Source: Pseudorhodoferax sp. Leaf267 (lineage in GTDB: Bacteria; Pseudomonadota; Gammaproteobacteria; Burkholderiales; Burkholderiaceae_C). Taken from it: 64,000 bases of DNA. A program made the translations under genes and the position numbers. The stretch spans positions 297,708-361,707 of the forward strand of contig NZ_LMMV01000025.1 of assembly GCF_001422405.1 (NCBI RefSeq), written 5' to 3'. The first letter of the stretch is position 1. Each line of letters opens with the position of its first letter. The notes beneath the pieces were generated by a model. The model saw nothing but the letters and a program-made list of their open reading frames with translations. It did no database searches and was not told the origin of the DNA. Below, one piece after another: positions 19,648-28,354 of the stretch.

Positions 19648-20055
19648 ATGAAGCGGTCCATCCAAAAGGGTTTCACCTTGATCGAACTGATGATCGTCGT
19701 GGCGATCATCGGCATCTTGGCGGCTGTGGCGCTGCCGGCGTATCAGGACTACACGGTGCGGGCGAAGGTGTCCGAAGTCATGCTTGCCGCTTCGTCCGCG
19801 AAGACCGCGGTGTCGGAAGCGGCGTCTACACTGAACACGTTGCCTTCCACGGCCAGTGTCGATGTGCAGAGCCAGCAGTCGAAGTACGTTTCTAGCGTGG
19901 CCTGGGACGGCTCGAAAATCACGGCTATGGCGCGCGGTGACACGACGATCTCCGGCAGCACGATCGAGATGGCCGCGACCTACGCAAGTGGCCAAGTGAA
20001 TTGGACTTGCGGCGGGACGATCCTGGCGAAGTATCGCCCGGCCAGCTGCAAGTAA
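19648..20055 (+). CDS. pilA: Type IV pilin (PilA major pilin)
   Basis: A 135-residue type IVa prepilin. The short leader MKRSIQKG is followed by the cleavage site and the N-methylated Phe, then [27 protein letters not shown] with the conserved Glu5 of the mature protein. The C-terminal disulfide loop is Cys121-Cys134 (WTC...ASCK). The globular domain is rich in serine and threonine ([21 protein letters not shown]), offering many O-glycosylation sites. TAGGAG lies about 7 nt before the ATG. It has a sigma-54 promoter and a strong terminator and is followed by a putative glycosylation operon. Confidence 0.97.
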   Translation: MKRSIQKGFTLIELMIVVAIIGILAAVALPAYQDYTVRAKVSEVMLAASSAKTAVSEAASTLNTLPSTASVDVQSQQSKYVSSVAWDGSKITAMARGDTTISGSTIEMAATYASGQVNWTCGGTILAKYRPASCK

Positions 20056-20080
20056 CTATCGCATTCTGCGATGCCATGAG

Positions 20081-20104
20081 AGGCCCTCTGCGGAGGGCCT
20101 TTTT
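20081..20104 (+). terminator. Rho-independent terminator after pilA
   Basis: AGGCCCTC-TGCG-GAGGGCCT is a perfect 8-bp stem with a 4-nt loop, followed by TTTT (20101-20104). It lies 25 bp after the pilA stop and only about 7-22 bp before the next coding sequence, leaving no space for a separate promoter. Confidence 0.9.
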
Positions 20105-20126
20105 CAGTTTGATGCCTTGGGTTGGT

Positions 20127-20423
20127 ATGTTTGCCCTATTCGATGCCCGTGCAGCCAAGGAGTTTGGAAAATCCATGGCAGACGTTTTCATGCAACGTGT
20201 GCCCCGGGAGTCCAACTGGACGGCGAAGGACTTCAACGCCAAGAGTCGTCAGGCAATGCGCGAGCTGGAAAAGCGTGTCGCTCTTTTTCAGCGCAGTAAC
20301 GCGCTGAACACTTACAAGATCGCGCAGATGGCCAACACGTTCAAGTGGACGCTGCGCGATGCTGGTTACGAACATCAGTATGTGGACGACCTCACTCAGT
20401 GGCTCGTCGAGCGTGTCCGGTGA
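20127..20423 (+). CDS. Small hypothetical protein at the head of the pilin glycosylation operon
   Basis: A 98-residue soluble protein that I do not recognise. MFALFDARAAKEFGKSMADVFMQRV is followed by a long helical stretch (SRQAMRELEKRVALFQRSNALNTYKIAQMANTFKWTLRDAG) and ends with YVDDLTQWLVERV. It is charged, helical and without signal or span. An alternative ATG at 20112 adds five residues; neither start has a convincing ribosome site. The stop overlaps the likely GTG start of the OGT-like gene (GTGA), so it is translationally linked to the glycosylation genes. It may be an adaptor or chaperone for them, which is speculative. Confidence 0.75.
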   Translation: MFALFDARAAKEFGKSMADVFMQRVPRESNWTAKDFNAKSRQAMRELEKRVALFQRSNALNTYKIAQMANTFKWTLRDAGYEHQYVDDLTQWLVERVR

Positions 20424-22831
20424 GTGCGCGTCGAGATCGTTTCATGCTGGGTAAGTGGGCAAGAAGCTTTGAGAGCGCACGCGGTGCGCTGTTGCGGCGG
20501 CTCGAGCAGAGATTGGGGCTGCAGCCCAAGCCTGTGGCCAGAGGTATCGCCGACATCGACAGGATACGAGAAGGCAATGACTTGCTCGATGTTGGGGATT
20601 TTGCAGCTGCCCTGCGCTGCTACGAAGAGGCCTGCCAGGCGTCGCCAAACCGGCATGAGGCCTGGCTAAACCGTGGGTTTGTTTTGTTGGAGTTCGGCCG
20701 TCAAAGCGAAGCGCAGGTATGCCTTCACCAGGCATTGGAGCTGCATCCGCAGGATGCCGATGCCTGGTACCTGCTTGGCGGCATCTTCGAGCGGCAGGAC
20801 GACTGGCCGCGGGCAGTCGACGCTTATCGCCGATCAATCGCTCTGCAGCCGGCCTTTTCGGAAGCCTACAGGGATCTAAGCCGTCTGCACCACATGAGAG
20901 GCGAGCGCGAACTGGCGAAGTCCGCCGTTTTGGAAGGACTGGCCAGGGTCCCGGATGCAGCGGATCTACATGTCTACCTGGGCAACGTCTGGCTGGAAGA
21001 GCAGGATTCACGTGCCGCAGAGGCCAGCTTCGTTCAGGCACTGCGCCTGCAACCTGATCATGCCGCAGCCGGATTGAACCTAGCTTCGATACGCGCGAAG
21101 CAGGGTCGAACGACGGACGTTGAACTTTTGTGCGCCCGTGCGTTGCAAGCAGATCCACGAAGTGCCTCATTTCTCGTGCAGGCTGCAGAGATCTACTTGT
21201 CGGTGGGCTGGCGGAATCAGGCGCTGGAATATCTTCAGCGCGCACTTGCCATCGAGCCTGCACACGCGTCTGCGCATGCTGGCGCTGCATTGGTCTTGAT
21301 GGATCAAGGTCGGTTGTCTGAGGCGGAAACCCACTCACGATGTGCCATAGAAAATGCCCCATCGGTTGCCGCGCATCACAACCTGATCGGTGTGATCCGG
21401 CAAGAGCAGGGTGCTCTGGAGCTTGCGGCCGCGGATTTTCGGCGGGCATTAGAAATCGATCCGGGGTTCGCGCTTGCGCGTACCAACGCCGGGTCGTGCC
21501 ATTTGCTCAGCGGTCGGTTGGGCGAAGCGATTGCCGACTATCGATTGGCGCTCGAACTGGATCCGACGAGCAGTAGTGCGAACAGCAACCTGCTATTTGC
21601 CCTGAATTACGACCCCGATCTATCGTCGGAACAGATTTTCCAGGCATATCAAGAATTCGACCGATCCGTTGGGCTACCGGTGGCGGTCTTGCAGAGCCCC
21701 TACGAAAACCTGTCGATGCGAGGGCGGCGCCTGCGCATTGGATACGTGTCACCCGATTTCCGCCAGCACACGGTGATGCGGTTTCTTGAGCCCGTGCTGG
21801 CGCATCATGACAAGCTCAAGGTCGATGTCTATGCCTATTCGGAGGTCATGAGGGAAGATGTCGTCACGGAGCGCGCGAAAACGCACGTGACCGCGTGGAG
21901 AAACACTGCTGGACAATCTGACGAGGCAGTGGTGGCGATGATCCGCGATGACCGGATTGATGTGTTGATCGACGTGGCCGGCCACACGGCAGGCAATCGC
22001 TTGCGCGTCTTCGCACACCGGCCTGCGCCGGTGTCGGTGTCCTGGATGGGCTATGGCTACACCACCGGACTTTCGGCGATCAGCTATTTCTTGACAGATG
22101 CCATCTGTGCGCCTGTAGGCAGCGATAGGCTGTTTGCAGAACGTCCTTGGAGAATGGCGAGAACCTGCTACGTCTACCGCCCAGGCGATGGGATGGGCGA
22201 GGCGGGAGAACTTCCGGCAAAGAGGTGTGGCGTGATTACTTTTGGCACGCTCACCAGGCCCATACGGATCAATGCCCGAGTGGTACGCACCTGGGCTCGG
22301 ATCCTCCGTCAGGTGCAGGGCGCGAGGCTGGTCATCGATAGCAAGAGCTACGGTGATGCCGATACGCGCCAGCACCTCGTGGCGCAATTTGCAGCGGAAG
22401 GCATCGATGAATCCCGTTTGCGCGTTGGCTATCATTCCCCGCCCTGGGACTTGATGCGGGAGATCGACATCACGCTGGACTGCTTCCCACACAACTCCGG
22501 CACCACACTGTTCGAGTCTCTGTACATGGGCGTGCCGTTCGTCACGCTCTCTGGCCGGCCCAGCGTGGGGAAGCTAGGGGCTGCGATCTTGCACGGTTGC
22601 GGCCATCCAGAGTGGGTCGCGGCGTCCGAAGACGAATATGTGGACATCGCAGTGCGCTTGGCACACGACTGGGAAGCGCTGGCGACGGTGCGCGCCAGTC
22701 TGCGACAGGAGTTGGAGCAAAGCGAATTGATGGACGAGGCAGGCTTCACGCGGGACATCGAGAAGGTTTACGTCGAGATGTTCTGCGAGTGGGAGCGCAA
22801 TGTTCGCCCCGGCCGCCTGGACGCCTTTTGA
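20420..22831 (+). CDS. TPR-containing GT41 O-GlcNAc transferase-like (SPINDLY family) glycosyltransferase
   Basis: About 803 residues. Roughly ten TPR units run from residue 50 to 420 (repeats such as AWLNRGFVLLEFGRQSEAQVCLHQALELHPQ), followed by a GT-B transferase region opening with RRLRIGYVSPDFRQHTV and containing IDVAGHTAGNRLRVFAHRPAPVSVSWMGY and LDCFPHNSGTTLFESLYMGVPFVTLSG. These blocks are those of OGT/SPINDLY enzymes, which transfer a sugar from a nucleotide sugar to Ser/Thr in the cytoplasm. The lysine usually found in the AKIN-like motif is arginine here (TRPIRIN). GTG at 20420 overlaps the preceding stop; ATG 20444 is an alternative. Confidence 0.9.
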   Translation: MSARRDRFMLGKWARSFESARGALLRRLEQRLGLQPKPVARGIADIDRIREGNDLLDVGDFAAALRCYEEACQASPNRHEAWLNRGFVLLEFGRQSEAQVCLHQALELHPQDADAWYLLGGIFERQDDWPRAVDAYRRSIALQPAFSEAYRDLSRLHHMRGERELAKSAVLEGLARVPDAADLHVYLGNVWLEEQDSRAAEASFVQALRLQPDHAAAGLNLASIRAKQGRTTDVELLCARALQADPRSASFLVQAAEIYLSVGWRNQALEYLQRALAIEPAHASAHAGAALVLMDQGRLSEAETHSRCAIENAPSVAAHHNLIGVIRQEQGALELAAADFRRALEIDPGFALARTNAGSCHLLSGRLGEAIADYRLALELDPTSSSANSNLLFALNYDPDLSSEQIFQAYQEFDRSVGLPVAVLQSPYENLSMRGRRLRIGYVSPDFRQHTVMRFLEPVLAHHDKLKVDVYAYSEVMREDVVTERAKTHVTAWRNTAGQSDEAVVAMIRDDRIDVLIDVAGHTAGNRLRVFAHRPAPVSVSWMGYGYTTGLSAISYFLTDAICAPVGSDRLFAERPWRMARTCYVYRPGDGMGEAGELPAKRCGVITFGTLTRPIRINARVVRTWARILRQVQGARLVIDSKSYGDADTRQHLVAQFAAEGIDESRLRVGYHSPPWDLMREIDITLDCFPHNSGTTLFESLYMGVPFVTLSGRPSVGKLGAAILHGCGHPEWVAASEDEYVDIAVRLAHDWEALATVRASLRQELEQSELMDEAGFTRDIEKVYVEMFCEWERNVRPGRLDAF

Positions 22832-24558
22832 AGACGGTGGCCGCTCTCAGGGATGCCATCGCGTCCCCCTTCTGGGCGACGGTTTGGGCACTGGGCTTGG
22901 CACTTGCCTGGCTGGTGCCGAATCATTTCCTGCCGTGGCCCTCTTTTCATATGGACGCGTGGGCCGGATGCATGGGGGTGCTCGGCGCAGGCGCGCTTTG
23001 GGTGCGGAATCGCGCGCGAAGCTCATTCCCCGTTTCGGCGTGCATGGTGGCCGCCTGCGGGTGCCTGCCTTGGCTGCAGGTCGCGTTGGGCATCGTTCCG
23101 TTTGCGGGCCAGGCCTGGATGGCGTCCCTGTACCTGTGGGGCCTGGCGTGCGCGATTTGGATGGGCTATCACTGGGAGCGTGCTGCGCCCAATCAATTGT
23201 CCAACACACTCTTCGTCGCCATTCTCGTATCCGCCGTGGTGTCAGTGTGGCTGCAACTCTCGACTTGGCTGGATCTGTGGAGTGGAGGTTTCCTGGAGAT
23301 TTGGTGGTCCATGACCCTAACGGGTGACCGGCCCTACGCGAATTTCGGGCAGCCAAACCTGCTCGCCACGTTCTTGGTTTGGGGCCTGCTCGCATGCCTG
23401 TGGTTCTACATCGGTGGGCACTTCCGCGGCGGCACGGCCGTTCTGCTGGCCGCCTACTTGCTCATCGGCATTGCATTAACGCAGTCACGCATGGCGACGC
23501 TGGTCCTGGCCAGCGGGCTGCTTGCAACCTGCTGGTGGCGCAGCCTTTGGCCTTCTCCACGGATGCCTTGGGTATGTCTGGGTCTGTTCGCCTTTTTTCT
23601 GCTATGCCCAGTCTTGCTGGGCTGGCTACAAGTCGTGCTGGACGTTGGCCCGGAACGGGACTTCCAACGCCTGGGCGCGTGGGCGGGCACACGAGAGCTG
23701 CGGGTCGCAGCCTGGCGTACCTTTGCCTTGGCGGTGCTGGAACGGCCTTGGCTAGGCTATGGATGGAAAGAATTGGTTGAAGCGCAACTCGCGGTCGCCG
23801 ACCGGTTGCCGCCGTTGCGCGTGGCCTTCGCCCATACCCACAATTTAGTGCTTGACCTGCTGGCATGGTGCGGCATTCCGATGGGCCTTGCTATCGTAGG
23901 CGCGCTCCTGTGCTGGTCGTGGCGCACGGCGCGCTCAGTGCGTTGCGCCAAGGGGGCTGTGCTGCTGATGGTGGTAGCAGCGATCGGCATTCATGCGATG
24001 CTGGAGTTCCCGCTGCACTACGCCCACTTCCTGCTTCCGGTAGGAATGTTGGCAGGCATCCTGGACGCCCGGCGCGGTGTCAGAGTCGCGTGGACTGGTC
24101 CGCGCTGGATCTCCGGCTTGGTGCTGCTGGCAGTGGCAGCCATGCTCGCCGCGGTCATACGGGACTACCTGCGTGTCGAGCAGGCCTACACGGTGCTGAG
24201 GTTTGAGCAACAGCGTATCGGGTCTGCTCATCTACATCCGGCGCAACCGCCCGACGTGCTCGTGCTGACTCAGATGCGAGAGTGGTTCCGCTTCGCACGC
24301 GACGACGTTCGATCTGGCATGGATGATGAGGAAATGGCCAGGTCGATGCACGTCGCATCTACCTTCCCGACGACTGCGGCATTTCTCCGGGTTGCCACCA
24401 TGTTGGCGGTCAATGGGCGGCCGGAGGAGGCCGGCCACTGGTTGGGCAAGATATGCCCTCTGATCGACGAGCAGAGCTGCACAGCGGTCGAGAGCCTGTG
24501 GAAGGAGCGGGCACTGTCCGATGCCCGACTGCAGGAGGTCGCTTGGCCGACGCCGTGA
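22828..24558 (+). CDS. PglL/Wzy-family O-oligosaccharyltransferase (first copy)
   Basis: About 576 residues, with some ten or eleven membrane spans and a large periplasmic/C-terminal part. Motifs typical of PglL-type O-oligosaccharyltransferases (Wzy_C with PglL C-terminal domain) are ANFGQPNLLATFLVWG near residue 172, ALTQSRMATLVLASGLLA, and FAHTHNLVLDLLAWCGIPMG near residue 335 with the likely catalytic His-Asn. Such enzymes move a lipid-linked glycan onto pilin or other proteins in the periplasm. Likely start is TTG 22828 inside the OGT stop (TTGA); GTG 22837 is an alternative. The soluble C-terminus (from about residue 450) is unusually divergent from the second copy. Confidence 0.88.
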   Translation: MKTVAALRDAIASPFWATVWALGLALAWLVPNHFLPWPSFHMDAWAGCMGVLGAGALWVRNRARSSFPVSACMVAACGCLPWLQVALGIVPFAGQAWMASLYLWGLACAIWMGYHWERAAPNQLSNTLFVAILVSAVVSVWLQLSTWLDLWSGGFLEIWWSMTLTGDRPYANFGQPNLLATFLVWGLLACLWFYIGGHFRGGTAVLLAAYLLIGIALTQSRMATLVLASGLLATCWWRSLWPSPRMPWVCLGLFAFFLLCPVLLGWLQVVLDVGPERDFQRLGAWAGTRELRVAAWRTFALAVLERPWLGYGWKELVEAQLAVADRLPPLRVAFAHTHNLVLDLLAWCGIPMGLAIVGALLCWSWRTARSVRCAKGAVLLMVVAAIGIHAMLEFPLHYAHFLLPVGMLAGILDARRGVRVAWTGPRWISGLVLLAVAAMLAAVIRDYLRVEQAYTVLRFEQQRIGSAHLHPAQPPDVLVLTQMREWFRFARDDVRSGMDDEEMARSMHVASTFPTTAAFLRVATMLAVNGRPEEAGHWLGKICPLIDEQSCTAVESLWKERALSDARLQEVAWPTP

Positions 24559-26264
24559 ACCACGACGTTGGCGTAGCCCGCGCTGGTGTGCAACACGACA
24601 TGTCGCCGCTGCTCGCGGCCATCGTGTCGTTGTTGATGATGTACCCATGGCTCAACCCCATGGCCCCCGGACCCGTCCCCTCCGTCTTTCCCTGGCTTCT
24701 GAGTGCATTGCTGGTGTGCTTTGCTGTCATCGCCAGCGCATCACATGGGCCGCGGCCGGCGGGGTCACTGCGCTTTGGCCTCGCCGTCGTCTGCGCCTTC
24801 GCCACCACACTCGCCTGGGCTGCCCTGCCGCGCCACGCCGTCGCATCGCCCTACGATTGGCTGGCCCTCGTCGGCGGGCTATGGCTGGTCGCGCTCGGGG
24901 GCCTGCTGGCTTGGCCGTCGGGGGGCGCGACAAATGCCGCTAATTACCCCTGGGCCTACTGGTGCGTGTTGTGGCCGTGGTTGGCTGCGGGGCTCGTCAG
25001 CTGCGTGTTGGGCTTATTGCAGTACACCAACCACGCCTTGTCGCTGGCACCCTGGGTCAATTGGGCGCCACAGGGCGAGGCATTCGCCAACCTGCGCCAG
25101 CGCAACCAGTTCGCCTCGCTCTCCAACATCGCACTGGCCGCGCTGCTAGCTTGGTGCGTGCTACCGCGGCGCAAAGTGGAGCGCGCGCGCGGCGCAAAGC
25201 TGGCAATGGCTGCTGCTCTGGCGTTGCCGGCCATTGGCAATGCGGCCTCGTCATCGCGCACTGGGCTGCTTCAACTGTTGTGCATCTGTGCCTCGGTCCT
25301 GGTATGGCGGTCGGACTGGCGCGTAGGGCTTTGGCTGGCCTGGACCCTGGCCTGCTACGCCATCGCCGTGCTGTCCCTGCCCTGGCTCATCGGCCTCGAC
25401 CCGGCGGCGCATGGCATGTTCTCGCGCCTGCGCACGGGCGATGCGCTGTGCTCCAGCCGGCTGACGCTATGGCACAACGTGCTGGACCTGATTGCCCAGC
25501 GCCCCTGGCTGGGCTGGGGTTGGGGCGAGCTCGACTACGCGCACTACATGACGCTGTACGACGGCCCGCGCTTTTGCGACATCCTGGACAACGCGCACAA
25601 CCTGCCGCTGCATCTGGCGGTGGAGCTGGGCGTGCCGGCGGCCGTGTTGTTCTGCGCGGCCTGCCTGTGGGCTGTCATCGCGCAGCGGCCCTGGCGCGAG
25701 ACCGATCCCATGCGCCAGCTCGCCTGGATGGTGCTGGCCGTCATCGCCGCGCACAGCCTGCTGGAATACCCGCTGTGGTACGGCCCCTTCCAGTTGGCGA
25801 CGGGGCTGTGCCTGGGGATGTTGTGGCGCGGCAGGCCCGCGCCGGCCGGTGCACGCGGCCCGGCGCTGTGGCCTGTGCTGTTGGCCATGCTGATGATCGG
25901 TGCTTGCGCCTATGCAGCCTGGGACTACCGGCGCATCAGCCAGATCTACCTGCCGCCGGCACAGCGCCTGCCGCAATACCGCGGCGACACCATGGGCCAG
26001 ATCCAGCGCAGCTGGCTTTTCCAGCGGCAGGTACGCTTTGCCGAGCTCAGCATCAGCTCCGTCACGCCCGAGAATGCCGCCCATCTCCATGCATTGGCGA
26101 CCGAGTTGCTGCATTTTTCGCCCGAGGCCAGGGTGGTCGAGAAGCTGCTGGACAGCGCGCGCCTGCTGGGGCTGGACGAGGAGGTGCGTGAGCACGCGGC
26201 ACGCTTCGAAGCGGCGTTCCCGAAGGCCTACGCGGCCTGGGCTGCGCGCAGCGGCTTTCCCTGA
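24543..26264 (+). CDS. PglL/Wzy-family O-oligosaccharyltransferase (second copy)
   Basis: About 573 residues, again with ten or more spans. MSPLLAAIVSLLMMYPWLNPMAPGPVPSVFPWLLSA begins the membrane part; ANLRQRNQFASLSNIALAALLAW, SSSRTGLLQLLCICASVLVW and DNAHNLPLHLAVELGVPAAV (catalytic His-Asn region) are the diagnostic blocks, and the C-terminus AHLHALATELLHFSPEARVVEKLLDSARLLG is the PglL C-terminal domain. It is clearly different in sequence from the preceding homologue. TTG 24543 has an AGGAGG ribosome site 4 nt upstream; GTG 24555 (GTGA overlap) and ATG 24600 are alternatives. The gene reverts to host-like GC content. Confidence 0.9.
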   Translation: MADAVNHDVGVARAGVQHDMSPLLAAIVSLLMMYPWLNPMAPGPVPSVFPWLLSALLVCFAVIASASHGPRPAGSLRFGLAVVCAFATTLAWAALPRHAVASPYDWLALVGGLWLVALGGLLAWPSGGATNAANYPWAYWCVLWPWLAAGLVSCVLGLLQYTNHALSLAPWVNWAPQGEAFANLRQRNQFASLSNIALAALLAWCVLPRRKVERARGAKLAMAAALALPAIGNAASSSRTGLLQLLCICASVLVWRSDWRVGLWLAWTLACYAIAVLSLPWLIGLDPAAHGMFSRLRTGDALCSSRLTLWHNVLDLIAQRPWLGWGWGELDYAHYMTLYDGPRFCDILDNAHNLPLHLAVELGVPAAVLFCAACLWAVIAQRPWRETDPMRQLAWMVLAVIAAHSLLEYPLWYGPFQLATGLCLGMLWRGRPAPAGARGPALWPVLLAMLMIGACAYAAWDYRRISQIYLPPAQRLPQYRGDTMGQIQRSWLFQRQVRFAELSISSVTPENAAHLHALATELLHFSPEARVVEKLLDSARLLGLDEEVREHAARFEAAFPKAYAAWAARSGFP

Positions 26265-26265
26265 G

Positions 26266-26751
26266 TCAGCTGGCGACCCAGTCGCCCGATTTGCCGCCAT
26301 GCTTCTCCAGCAGCCTGACACCCGTCATCGTCATGCCGCGGTCCACCGCCTTGCACATGTCGTAGATGGTGAGCAGGCCGACCTGTACGGCGGTCAGGGC
26401 CTCCATCTCCACGCCCGTGGGGCCGATGGTTTCCGCGGTCACGGTGCAGTCCACCCATGCGCCGTCGCTGTCTTGTTCTGGCAGCGCGAACGCCACGGCA
26501 ACGCGCGTCAGCGCCAGCGGGTGGCACAGCGGGATCAGCTCGCTGGCCTTCTTGGCGGCCTGGATCGCGGCGATGCGCGCGATGCCCAGCACATCGCCCT
26601 TCTTCGCGCTGCCGCTGCGCACCAGCGCCAGCGTGGCCGGCAGCATGTCGATGCGGCCAGTGGCCACGGCAGTTCGGCGCGTAGCGGGCTTGTCGGCCAC
26701 GTCCACCATGTGGGCCTGGCCGTGGGTATCGAAATGTGTCAGAGCGCTCAT
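26266..26751 (-). CDS. moaC: Cyclic pyranopterin monophosphate synthase MoaC
   Basis: A 161-residue enzyme of molybdenum cofactor synthesis acting after MoaA, converting the 3',8-cyclo-GTP product to cyclic pyranopterin monophosphate. [32 protein letters not shown] and the active-site motif [18 protein letters not shown], then [28 protein letters not shown], match MoaC end to end. It is convergent with the second PglL gene (1 bp apart) and divergent from the bepA-like protease gene. No moaA, moaD or moaE lies in this window. Confidence 0.97.
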   Translation of the reverse strand: MSALTHFDTHGQAHMVDVADKPATRRTAVATGRIDMLPATLALVRSGSAKKGDVLGIARIAAIQAAKKASELIPLCHPLALTRVAVAFALPEQDSDGAWVDCTVTAETIGPTGVEMEALTAVQVGLLTIYDMCKAVDRGMTMTGVRLLEKHGGKSGDWVAS

Positions 26752-26809
26752 GGGTTGTGGAATCTGGGCCCGCCAGCGAACCTGTGGCGGCTTCGCGCAT
26801 CATAGGGGG

Positions 26810-28354
26810 ATGGCTTTGTCGTCCCACTCTCTTCTGTTGCGCGGCGCGCAGCGCGCGCTGTGCCTGGTCTTGGCCGCTGGCTGCCTTCTGGCGCCCGCGC
26901 AGGCGCAATTGCCCAGCCTGGGCGATGGCAACGACATGGGCACGGCGGCCGAGCGCCGGCTGGGCGAGCGCATCGCGCGCGAGCTGTACCGCGACCCCGA
27001 CTTCATCGAGGACGCGGTGCTCGAGGACTACGTGCAAAGCATCTGGCAGCCCCTCATCGCGGCGGCCAAGCAGCGCGGCGAGCTGTCGCCCGAGCTGGGC
27101 GAGCGTTTCGCGTGGGAAATCCTCATGGGCCGCGACCGCAGCATCAACGCCTTCGCGCTGCCAGGCGGCTACCTGGGCCTGCACCTGGGTCTGATGGGCG
27201 TGGTCAGCACGCGCGACGAGCTGGCCTCGGTGCTGGCGCACGAGCTGACCCATGTGACACAGCGGCATATCGCGCGGCTCATGGGCCAGTCCTCGCGCCT
27301 GGCGCCCTGGGCCATCGGCGCGATGATCCTGGGCGCCCTGGCGGCCAGCAAGAGCCCGGACGCGGCCAATGCCATGATCATGGGCGGGCAGGCTGCCGTG
27401 GCGCAGAGCCAGCTCAACTTCTCGCGCGACATGGAACGCGAGGCCGACCGCATCGGCTATGGCGTGATGACGCAGGCCGGCTTCGACCCTGCCGGCTTCG
27501 TGACCATGTTCGGCAAGCTGCAACAGGCCAGCAAGCTCAACGACAACGGCGCGTTTCCCTACCTGCGCAGCCACCCGCTGACCACCGAGCGCATTGCCGA
27601 CATGCAGGCGCGCCAGGCCCTGCTGGAGCGCCGGGCCGCGCCGGCCCAGCCCGACATCGTGCACGCCATGATGGCGGCGCGCGCGCGCGTGCTGTCCAAC
27701 CCGGGGCCGGACCGCCTGCGATCGCAGGTGGCCGAGGCCCAGGGGCTGGCGGCCGGCAGCACGGCGGAGTCGGCGCCGGCCATCTGGTATGCGGGCGCCC
27801 TGGCGGCCAGCCGCTTGCGCGATGCGCCGGCGGCCCTGGTGCTGGCGGACCGGCTGCGCAGCGGCGTGCAGGCCGATCCCAAGGCCGTGCGCCTGGCGCA
27901 TCTGCTGGCGGCCGAAATCGCGTGGTCCGCGCAGGACGCTGCCCGTGCGCAGGCGGCCCTGGCGGCCATTCCAAAGGACCAGGCCGGCCGGCCGGAGACG
28001 ATGTTGATGGCGCAGATCCAGGTGCGCAACGGCCAGGCCGCGCAGGCGGCCCAGGCGCTGCAGGCGCGCGTGGCATTGGAGCCGCGCGACGCCGTGGCCT
28101 GGCAACTGCTCTCCAGCGCCTATGCTGAGCAGGGCCAGACCTTGCGTGCGATCCGTGCCGAGGCCGAGCAGCAGGTCGCGCGGCTGGACTACACGGGCGC
28201 GCTGGACCGCTTCAAGGCGGCGCAGAACTTTGCGCGAGGGCCGCAGCAGAGCCGTGCGCCGGGCGACCACATCGAGGCGTCCATCATCGACACCCGCACG
28301 CGGCAGCTGGAATCACTTGTGAAGGAACAGGCGCTCGAGCGCGACATCAATTAA
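26810..28354 (+). CDS. bepA: M48-family periplasmic metalloprotease with TPR domain (BepA/YfgC-like)
   Basis: A 514-residue exported protease/chaperone that assembles or removes stalled outer-membrane proteins such as LptD. The signal peptide ends at AQA near residue 32. The zinc motif is HELTH (His144-His148), with a third ligand glutamate in DMEREADRIGYGVM near residue 208. The latter half holds TPR-like helices (VRLAHLLAAEIAWSAQDAARAQAALAAIP, AVAWQLLSSAYAEQGQ). Length and layout agree with BepA (487 in E. coli). The ATG at 26810 has a GGGG directly before it. The stop overlaps the converging holin-like gene by 42 bp. Confidence 0.95.
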   Translation: MALSSHSLLLRGAQRALCLVLAAGCLLAPAQAQLPSLGDGNDMGTAAERRLGERIARELYRDPDFIEDAVLEDYVQSIWQPLIAAAKQRGELSPELGERFAWEILMGRDRSINAFALPGGYLGLHLGLMGVVSTRDELASVLAHELTHVTQRHIARLMGQSSRLAPWAIGAMILGALAASKSPDAANAMIMGGQAAVAQSQLNFSRDMEREADRIGYGVMTQAGFDPAGFVTMFGKLQQASKLNDNGAFPYLRSHPLTTERIADMQARQALLERRAAPAQPDIVHAMMAARARVLSNPGPDRLRSQVAEAQGLAAGSTAESAPAIWYAGALAASRLRDAPAALVLADRLRSGVQADPKAVRLAHLLAAEIAWSAQDAARAQAALAAIPKDQAGRPETMLMAQIQVRNGQAAQAAQALQARVALEPRDAVAWQLLSSAYAEQGQTLRAIRAEAEQQVARLDYTGALDRFKAAQNFARGPQQSRAPGDHIEASIIDTRTRQLESLVKEQALERDIN

